Assembly: GCA_031259945.1 (NCBI GenBank)
Contig: JAIRKU010000025.1
Span: forward strand, 1 to 40,283
Length of the DNA: 40,283 nucleotides
Source of the DNA: Mycoplasmataceae bacterium
Lineage (GTDB): Bacteria > Bacillota_I > Bacilli_A > Mycoplasmatales > Mycoplasmoidaceae
Direction of reading: 5' to 3'
Shown here: one piece after another, positions 33,501 to 40,283 of the stretch
How the letters are laid out: each line of letters opens with the position of its first letter
Numbering within the stretch: position 1 is the first letter of the stretch
The notes under the pieces: model-generated
Database searches by the model: none
What the model saw: the letters and a program-made list of their open reading frames with translations, nothing else
What the model was told of the DNA's origin: nothing
Position numbers and translations under genes: made by a program

Positions 33501-34582
33501 TAAATTTTCAATTCAGACATTAACTTAACTTGTTGATCAGCTGTTAAAGCATCAATAACTTCATCTAAATTGCCTTGCATAATTTGATCAAGTTTATTTA
33601 AAGTTAAACCAATGCGATGATCTGTAATCCTATTTTGCGGATAATTGTATGTACGAATTTTTTCAGAACGATCGCCTGTGCCTACTTGGGTTTTTCGCAT
33701 ACTAGCAATAGAATTAATACGGTCTGCTTCTAATTTTTCTCAAATTCGTGATAATAATAGCTTCATCGCCATTTCACGGTTTTCGATTTGACTTCGTTCT
33801 TGCGAACAAGCGACAACAATGCCGGTTGGTATATGTGTAATTCTTACAGCAGAATCAGTTCGATTTACATGTTGACCACCGGCACCGCCAGCACGATATT
33901 TATCGATTCTTAAATCAACCGGATTAATTTTGAAATCAATCTCATCAAATTCTGGCATAACAGCTACCGTAATGGTTGAAGTGTGGACACGTCCTTTAGA
34001 TTCTGTTGCTGGCACTCGTTGAACTCGGTGCACACCAGATTCAAATTTCATTTTAGAATATACATCTTCACCAGTAACATTAAAGAATACATAATCATAA
34101 CCATGAGCATTAGTGGAAATATCCATAATCTTAATTTTTCATTTTTGTTTATCGGCATATCTTTTGTAAGTGTCAAATAAATCAGCTACAAATATACTAG
34201 CTTCATCGCCACCGGCGGCAGGACGCATTTCAATGATGACGTTTTTATCATTATTAGGATCAACTGGCAATAACATAATTTTGAATTGTTCTTCTCACGT
34301 TACAACTTGTTGCTTAATTCCTTCTAATTCTAATTTAGCTAATTCACTTAGTTCAGCATCCAATTCATTCCCGTTAAGAGCGTTTTCATTAGCTTCAGCT
34401 GTTTTAATAGCATTCTTATATTTGACGAATAAATCAACAATCGGTTTATTTCTTTTTAACTGTCTATTAATATCTTTTAGCTGTTCCATCGGAATAACAG
34501 CAGTTTCTAATTGGCGATTTAACTCAGTATATTTATCACTAATTGCTTCTAATGATTGATATAGCCTTTTGTTGTATTCCAT
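33500..34582 (-). CDS. prfA: Peptide chain release factor 1
   Basis: A 360-residue class I release factor that reads UAA and UAG. The codon-recognition PAT tripeptide is at about 191-193 (RVPATESKG) and the peptidyl-hydrolysis GGQ at about 235-237 ([15 protein letters not shown]). The N-terminal helical domain begins [19 protein letters not shown], not SPF, identifies RF1 over RF2; this agrees with loss of UGA stops in the window. Three UGA Trp codons lie inside the gene. Arrangement rpmE-prfA-prmC on one strand is common in low-GC Gram-positives. Confidence 0.97.
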
Positions 34583-34601
34583 TAATTGTTCCTTTCGCTA
34601 A

Positions 34602-34634
34602 ATGAAAAATCAATACTGCATGCAGTATCGATTT
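34602..34634 (-). terminator. Rho-independent terminator of rpmE
   Basis: A 14-bp inverted repeat around ATACTGCATGCAGTAT (34607-34634), fully paired on the minus-strand RNA with one G-U, followed there by TTTC. It separates rpmE from prfA, which then needs its own promoter or read-through. Confidence 0.65.
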
Positions 34635-34644
34635 AATTAAGAAG

Positions 34645-34944
34645 TTATTTTAATTCATCTAGTGATTTAACAACTTTTTTGTTGGTTTTGCGTGCTTTAG
34701 TTTGTTTTTTAGGCACTTTATTAGAAATGGTTTCTTTACCAGTTGTAAATTTAGATGATAATTTTTCAGCACGTCCTTTAACTTTTTGTTCACCAAGACC
34801 GCCTTTATAAAAAGGGTGGCAATTAGCACAAACATCTAAGTTAACAACATCTTGTCTAATGGTAGACTCAATTTCATAAGTAGCGCCACAAGAAGCGCAC
34901 TTAAAGGTAACGTTATGTAATTTAGGTTGAATTTTTTTATTCAT
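34645..34944 (-). CDS. rpmE: Ribosomal protein bL31 (zinc form) with long basic tail
   Basis: A 99-residue protein. The first 55 residues form the bL31 domain with the zinc ribbon: FKCASCGATYEI and VCANCHPFYKGG, four ligands in CxxC pairs. The C-terminal 35 residues are a Lys/Thr-rich tail (KKQTKARKTNKKVVK) longer than in standard bL31 of about 66-80 residues, a feature of some mollicutes. The start lies at MNKKIQPKLHNV. A small terminator follows. It is divergent from the AG cassette 2 region. Confidence 0.95.
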   Translation of the reverse strand: MNKKIQPKLHNVTFKCASCGATYEIESTIRQDVVNLDVCANCHPFYKGGLGEQKVKGRAEKLSSKFTTGKETISNKVPKKQTKARKTNKKVVKSLDELK

Positions 34945-35026
34945 AAAAGTGTTACCATTATATAGGAATTTTATTTAGTGTATTATTGAAGTTAATTTAT
35001 GATATAAATATCTCATTAGTTTAAAC

Positions 35027-35242
<216 letters not shown>

Positions 35243-35999
35243 TCTTCTTTTTTATGACATTAGTTATTGCTACGCCATTCTTTACATGAGGAATAATTGA
35301 GAATAGAAAAAACTATAAATTGTACGGTTCCTATGATGACAAAAAAATTATTTTCCCCATCAAAATTATTGGGGGGCTTCTTCTTTTACTAGAAATTCTT
35401 AAATTGGTTGTCAATGCTACGACAAACAATTTTGTTCCAGATGTTCTCCCTTTTCATTATTCTGATTATGTTATATTCACACTTGCTACTTTTGCATTCT
35501 CTAAGAAAGATACATTAATTAATAAATTATCGTTCATCAACTTTATGATGATCGGAGGTGCCATTGTATTGAGTTTATTGGTAGTGCCAAATATGGTGGT
35601 AGATTTTCGAGCTTTATATTGTGAAAAAATTGCCTATAACACTGTTCATGCATTTATTACCCATTATTTTATTTTCTATGCATTTTTATGATTAGTAATT
35701 TGAAAAATCATTAAACTATCATACAAAGATATTTTATTAGCATTATTTAGTGCGATTATAGTTTCTATCATAACGATGTCTTTTGGGTTCATATTTAGAG
35801 CTAATTATGATTATTGTTTGGCATCGCCATTTTCAGGCACTCCTGGCGATTATCATCCCGACTGAAGTTATATACAACCTATCTATGCCTTTCTCATATG
35901 ATTGCCATTGTCTATTATTTTATTAGTCGGAATATTCACACTTGTATGATTGATAAATTACAAAATGATTTATCGTAAACCAAAAGCTAAAAATAAACA

Positions 36000-37700
36000 T
36001 TAAATTTGGTGCGGCGCATATTCTTCCATAACAGGTACAGAGGTTGTGCGAGGATGAGATGGGTGAACAGGATGATAAAGCGGTTGTTTATTTTTAATTA
36101 GAGCTGGTAACATACTTACTTTTACGAAAGCAAACAACATAACTATGGCAATTGATGAACCGATTAAGCTCTCCGTCACACTATTTTGATCTTCAATTGA
36201 TTTATCATGAATAAAACTATTTAAGCTAATACCAAAATCAGCAAATGAATTAATAAACACAAAAATAATGCCAATTCCCACAATTGAAATAGCGACTATT
36301 GCCGAAGGCAAGAACACCTTAGATTTTTTTACTTTTACTTTATGTGTTCAACGATTTCGTAATGCACCAAATATCGCAAATGAAACACACACAAAAGCAA
36401 ATAATGCATTTCAATTAGCATAAGTGTCTACAAACGACAGTACATTTGCCATGTCGTTTGAAGCTTGGTGTGCACCAGCGTAAATAGATGTCCCATCAAT
36501 CGAAGTCATACTGGCATAATGACCAATATCCCAAAATCAGGGACCAACCCCAAAAGTAATCAAAAATATAATCATGAAAAAAATGGTAGCATATACGCTT
36601 CCTACTAATGGTTTATCAGTATTTAAACGGTATTTGAATGGTTTACCAAATGGTATTTCGTCGTGCTTAATAAGTGATTCATAAAATCGAGGAGCATAAA
36701 CTGCACTACCAGTAATCACACTTAACATTCCAATAAATACACATACCATTAGTATTTGAATCAAAATAGTAGGGAAGGGAGAAACCTCAGGATTCAATCC
36801 AAACAGCGAACCGTCTTTACTTCCGATTAGAAGTGAAGTAGAAACAAATATTTCAAATAAAGCAACAATACTAACGCCAATTGTTAAAGACTTAGGCATT
36901 TTACGTGGATTGCGCATTTCTGTTTGTAAACCAGCCGCAGAATAAAAACCGTCAAATGAAAAAAACACTGCTGGAATTGAATTAAGTACTCCACATACTA
37001 AAGACATGTGTGTAAAAGTTTCTACGGTTGGTTCCTCTCCTTCGTGCACTGGTTTAAACCAACTAGCATTTTCATATAAACCATTACATGCTAATACAAT
37101 AAAACCAGATACACAAGCAAAAAATAGAGGAACAAATTCAATTATAGAAACTACTCAATTAGAAATATTCGCTACTTTAGAAAAGAAACCCACAAATCAA
37201 ATATGATATATTCCTAAACCAAGTGTAATTAACGCACAGCCTCACCATGGCATTTGATAACCAAAAGCTTGTTGGGATACCATTATCATATAAATAGGCA
37301 TCATTACATAGATAATGGGTACATGTAAATAAGCCATGAAATTTTTAGATGATCGATATAAAAATTTACCATTAAATTCTCTTACTCATCCGATAATTCC
37401 TTGACTATTGGCTTCGCCTGAACCACTACAAATTTCAATTAAAGAAAAAGCTAAAGCTAAAATACCTATAATTGCAATTAACCAAGATAAAATAGCGTAA
37501 AATAATGCTCCTTGAGTGTTATTGAGGATATTTCAGTTTTTAATGAAGATACCTGCTCCTACTGAAGAACCGATAACCAACATAATACTAGAAAAGAAAC
37601 CAATTTTCTTTTTAGTAGGTTGTGTAGCAATAGAACGAGATTTTTGTAAAGGTGAAACGGTTGTTTTGGAATTAGTTTTAATTTTCCTAACAATTTTCAT
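36000..37700 (-). CDS. APC superfamily amino acid permease
   Basis: A 566-residue transporter with about 12-14 helices. The first helix has the APC substrate motif MLVIGSSVGAGIF after a 35-residue basic cytosolic N-terminus. The sixth-helix region PAVFFSFDGFYSAAGLQTEM with the following NPRKMPKSL is typical of the family's LCT/APC members. The C-terminus is a His/Pro-rich tail (YHPVHPSHPRTTSVPV). The substrate is not evident; mycoplasmas use such carriers for arginine, histidine and other amino acids. UGA Trp codons are frequent. Flanked by AG cassette genes on both sides, but transcribed in the opposite direction and without a cassette. Confidence 0.92.
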
Positions 37701-37939
37701 ACAATAATTTTAAATTAAAAATATTTTTTTGCAATAAGTTTTTATTGTGTCGTTACGAATATAAAAAATTCATTTAACTATTACCCGCATTTAATTAAAT
37801 TTTTTTAATCTTTTCTCTAACGACAAGATCTTTACATTGTTAGAAATCTTTTTTATGTCAACCAAGGAGCAAGCAATATTTTGTATATTGTTATTTTTTA
37901 TTGTATAAGTATTACATTAATTTAAACATGATCAACACA

Positions 37940-37961
37940 AGAGAGAGAGAGAGAGAGAGAG
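37940..37961 (+). repeat. (AG)11 tract of cassette 3
   Basis: Eleven AG units starting 30 nt after the -10 box, so within the transcribed leader. n = 2 modulo 3. Confidence 0.95.
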
Positions 37962-37993
37962 CAACTTAATTGCTCTTGACGCTTTAGCTTTTA

Positions 37994-38036
37994 AAAAGCA
38001 AGAATTTAGCATTCGCTAGTTCTTGCTTTTTTTATT
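37994..38036 (+). terminator. Attenuator-type terminator in cassette 3
   Basis: The outer stem AAAAGCAAGAA / TTCTTGCTTTT is identical to cassette 2; the apical loop has a T-to-C change (ATTCGC). It is followed by TTTATT. The upstream GCTTTT that can pair with AAAAGC is kept, although two bases between them are lost. Confidence 0.75.
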
Positions 38037-38067
38037 ATCTGGTTGATCATTTTTTGAGGGAGAAAAA

Positions 38068-38874
38068 ATGAAGAAAAATATAACCAATCCTAATAATAAT
38101 GTTCTGACCGCCAAAGAACATCGAATCTGAAGTCGGCGAAAAAGCGCCAAAACATTAATTGGTTTATGTGCTGGGATTATAGGTATTGGTGGTGGTATAG
38201 GTGTAGGTTATGGTATTTGATACAATTCAAGTCCTAAAATCCAAGAAGTTAAAAATGTTTCATATTCATTACAACAAATATTTATGTGAAGTTATACATA
38301 TCCAGTTCAAACTTCCAAAGTATTTTTTCCGGTATACAGCCAGTATAACTATAACCAAGAAGGAAACGATTATGTCTCACATAACTATAACTATAACCAA
38401 GAAGGAAACGATTATGTCTCACATAACTTAGAAGATAATATTAATTTAATGATAGATACTTTTGTTAGATATATTGCCGATGAAACTTACACAGCTTATC
38501 GAACGGAACAACTTGATTCTTTAAAGTCTCACATAGATATCATAGATTTCACAGTACAATCTAGTGGTTTAATACAGTTTGATGCGAAATTTTTTATGTA
38601 CGCAACAAATGGTAATTTTCTACCGGATTATAGTTATGAATACGTAACTTCGTCACCTTTCAAATTTAATAATATATCTAGTGATGGTGAGAATTATATT
38701 TGAAGTTGATTTGTGTCTATTAATAGTTTGAAAAATTATAATGTATTTCACATTGATGAAAACGGGGACATAACTACTCTGGTTAGATCAGAGAGTGGCT
38801 TTATGACCTATCTAAGAGTTCACCAAAAGCTACAAATAGATGAAAACGCTTGAAGTATGCTCGCATATTCCTAG
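38068..38874 (+). CDS. Putative surface protein with N-terminal anchor, 268 residues
   Basis: The N-terminus is basic (EHRIWSRRKSAKT), followed by a glycine-rich membrane helix at about residues 32-52 (GLCAGIIGIGGGIGVGYGI); the remaining 215 residues are polar and aromatic and would lie outside the cell. Residues 93-120 contain a perfect 14-residue tandem repeat, YNYNQEGNDYVSHN twice. No family recognised. Seven UGA Trp codons. The GAGGGAG ribosome site and cassette 3 leader decide the start. The repeat plus the slippage-prone leader suggest an antigenically variable surface protein; that is inference. Confidence 0.75.
38344..38427 (+). repeat. Perfect 42-nt tandem duplication inside the surface protein gene
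   Basis: Two identical 42-nt units (38344-38385 and 38386-38427) that keep the reading frame and encode 14 residues each. Perfect identity indicates a recent event, and loss or gain of a unit would change protein size without a frameshift. Confidence 0.95.
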
Positions 38875-38966
38875 TTTAATAATTTTATTTATCAATAATG
38901 TCAAATATCTCTTTATTTATTTGTCTAGCGTTTTTATCTACTACAAAACTGGACAAGCATTAAATA

Positions 38967-39152
38967 TTAATTGATCGCAAAAAGTAAATAACCAGCCATT
39001 AATCATAAAATTAGTACGAGAACAGATTCGATGAATACTGAAGTTCAAATATTTTTATCAGTAAAGATTTTTTTGTCTTTGTGTAGCGACGCATTTTGAC
39101 GCATTTTCCAAGAATTATAATCCGTTTCTATCCGTAACGCTTCTAATGACAT
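38967..39152 (-). CDS. Small membrane protein, 61 residues
   Basis: The frame MSLEALRIETDYNSWKMRQN runs to TAA at 38967, with two UGA Trp codons. The N-terminal 35 residues are charged; the C-terminal 20 (SVLVLILWLMAGYLLFAIN) form one membrane helix, so it would be tail-anchored. No family recognised and no ribosome site visible. It begins 30 nt after the aquaporin-family gene on the same strand and is probably its operon partner. Confidence 0.5.
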
Positions 39153-39182
39153 TTTGCAGATAGATTAAATATGGATTAAAAA

Positions 39183-40016
39183 TTACACCGGCGCCGCAAT
39201 CTTTTTCTTAGACAGTTGAACAGAACATAGCACACCGAGTTGCGCACCAATAATCGTGCTTAACAAGTACAAAGGATATTGTATCCAACCTAAGGCTGCA
39301 TTTTCACCCCACGATTGGAAAACTAAGGGAGCAAGCGAACGAAATGGGTTACAAGAAGCTCCAGTTAAAGGAATTTGGACGGTTACAATTACTACCAAAA
39401 ATAAGGTTATTAAAACCGAATTAATCATACAGCATTGTAATTCTGAACGTTTGTTTTTTTGATTATATCTTCGTTTTGCCAATTGAAAAATAGCTAATGT
39501 AAATAAAGCAAAAAAGCCAAACTCAATCATAAACCCTAAAAGCATACTAGCTATACCTGCTTGGTTCACTCCATCAATATTGATTTTGTCTACCCAAATA
39601 TGTTGATTAATGGTAGTAATGCCTAATGTCGTCGGGTTAGCTCATTGTGTATGATCATAACTACCGGCAATTACATAAACTGTTAACCCAGCTAGTATAG
39701 TTCCTACAAGCTCCACTAGCAGGTAGCAAACTGATTGTTTGGCTTTGAAACCTTTGTTAGTTCACATTGCTAATACTAAAGCAGGATTAAACAATGCTCC
39801 TCCGTGACCAAAGAATAAAATTAGAACAAATAAAAAAACATAGCATGATCCAAAAGTTAAACTAAATTCAGTTCAGTAAACTATTTCATTGGTATTATCA
39901 GAATGAAATAAGTTAGTTACTTTAAATGCCCAAGATAATACCAAAGTCATAAAAATCAGTAAATAAGTTCCAAAAAACTCGTCCACACAACAGTGCTTTA
40001 AAGATTTTGGTGACAT
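39183..40016 (-). CDS. MIP family channel (aquaporin/glycerol facilitator type)
   Basis: A 277-residue protein with six membrane helices. The first half-helix motif is intact, FGHGGALFNPALVLA (NPA at 77-79); the second reads TGASCNPFRSLAP, so NPA is NPF at about 223-225, with the pore arginine following. The start at MSPKSLKHCCVDEFFGTYL is the first in-frame ATG; a GTG farther upstream in frame is possible. Mollicutes usually have one GlpF that supplies glycerol for glycolysis and lipid synthesis, but the altered motif makes substrate uncertain. UGA Trp codons present. Confidence 0.88.
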
Positions 40017-40082
40017 AAATTTGTTAGTAGCAAATTGCTTGATGTCCACATTGAAATTATCATATATTACATTAATTGTTAC

Positions 40083-40122
40083 TTAATTAATTTTCATTTT
40101 TTTTAATTAATTTTCATTTTTT
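40083..40122. repeat. Perfect 20-nt tandem duplication before cassette 4
   Basis: Two identical 20-nt units (40083-40102 and 40103-40122) of TTAATTAATTTTC type, placed where the -35 of cassette 4 should lie. The duplicated DNA is also the upstream region of the channel gene on the other strand. Confidence 0.9.
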
Positions 40123-40162
40123 ATTGTATAAGTATTACATTAATTTAAACATGATCAACACA

Positions 40163-40178
40163 AGAGAGAGAGAGAGAG
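40163..40178 (+). repeat. (AG)8 tract of cassette 4
   Basis: Eight AG units; n = 2 modulo 3, as in cassettes 1 and 3. Confidence 0.95.
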
Positions 40179-40212
40179 CAACTTAGTTGCTCTTGACGCT
40201 TTAGCTTTTCTT

Positions 40213-40254
40213 AAAAGCAAGAATTTAGCATTTGCTAGTTCTTGCTTTTTTTAT
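40213..40254 (+). terminator. Attenuator-type terminator in cassette 4
   Basis: Stem AAAAGCAAGAA / TTCTTGCTTTT with inner TAGCA / TGCTA and a following TTTATT; sequence identical to cassette 2 in this part. Confidence 0.75.
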
Positions 40255-40283
40255 TGTCTAGTTGATTATTTTCACAAAGGAGA

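Larger units (their letters stand above)
37881..38067 (+). promoter_or_regulatory. AG-repeat leader cassette 3
   Basis: Copy 3 and the best promoter of the set: TTGTAT (37881), 17-bp spacer, TATAAG (37904). Mini-ORF ATG at 37928, arm TGATCAAC (37929-37936), (AG)11, a centre-changed palindrome (GAGCAA / TTGCTC), terminator, arm GTTGATCA (38042-38049), then GAGGGAG (38056-38062) as ribosome site for the ATG at 38068. The mini-ORF reads M-I-N-T-(RE)3-R-A-T and stops at TAA (37967). The 37701-37880 stretch before it shows nothing I can name. Confidence 0.82.
40127..40283 (+). promoter_or_regulatory. AG-repeat leader cassette 4 (gene lies beyond the window)
   Basis: TATAAG at 40127, mini-ORF ATG at 40151, arm TGATCAAC (40152-40159), (AG)8, palindrome GAGCAACT-T-AGTTGCTC, antiterminator-like GCTTTT-ctt-AAAAGC, terminator, the closing arm with a G-U compatible change (GTTGATTA), and AAAGGAGA as ribosome site at the very last bases. 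The mini-ORF stops at TAG (40184). There is no -35 at the usual spacing. By analogy the next gene starts within a few bases of the right edge. Confidence 0.8.

Overview
The window is gene-dense, AT-rich DNA from a mollicute. At least twenty genes are intact only if UGA is read as tryptophan (adhE, rnr, metG, guaA, thrS, prfA and the transporter genes among them). RF1 (prfA) is present. Local gene order (trpS beside an NAD kinase gene and a PTS EIIB-like gene; an OB-fold protein gene before thrS) resembles the Mycoplasma pneumoniae group. I cannot name the species. I saw no rRNA, tRNA, insertion sequence, prophage or CRISPR array.

Layout. 1-1879: a (GT)11 tract in front of a polytopic membrane protein. 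1872-4517: bifunctional AdhE. 4665-5093: small lipoprotein. 5150-7994: secG-rnr-smpB, convergent with metG. 9625-12277: guaB-guaA (IMP to GMP). 12287-15383: two family-2 glycosyltransferases around an alpha/beta hydrolase, plus a 42-residue Cys-rich protein. 15486-16553: the first AG-repeat leader cassette with its 4-TM protein, and a 96-residue hypothetical whose broken paralogue lies at about 31029-31121. 16721-21661: nagA-nagB, trpS, NAD kinase, an EIIB-like protein lacking its active cysteine, and DegV. 21716-24998: two OB-fold proteins, thrS and a degraded HAD protein. 25001-30928: a minus-strand operon of a BMP-type (nucleoside-like) ABC importer led by tsaC. 31319-34944: pepD, prmC, prfA, rpmE. 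34980-40283: accessory membrane genes with three more AG cassettes, an APC permease, a 268-residue surface-type protein with a 42-nt tandem duplication, a 61-residue membrane protein and an aquaporin-family channel.

The most interesting system is the set of four related leaders, all on the + strand. Three sit directly before genes for membrane proteins; the fourth runs off the right edge. Each has a TATAAG/TATAAA-type -10, a mini-ORF starting ATG-A(T/C)C-AAC-ACA that runs into an (AG)n tract with n = 5, 16, 11 and 8, and a GAGCAACT/AGTTGCTC-type palindrome. Three of the four then have an antiterminator-like hairpin overlapping a strong U-tailed terminator, followed by the ribosome binding site. 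Tract length sets the reading frame in which ribosomes would approach the terminator. This suggests a phase-variable, translation-controlled attenuator; the sequence features are visible, the mechanism is inference.

Another theme is compaction. Seven convergent gene pairs overlap tail to tail, four of them by exactly one shared tetranucleotide that carries both stop codons.
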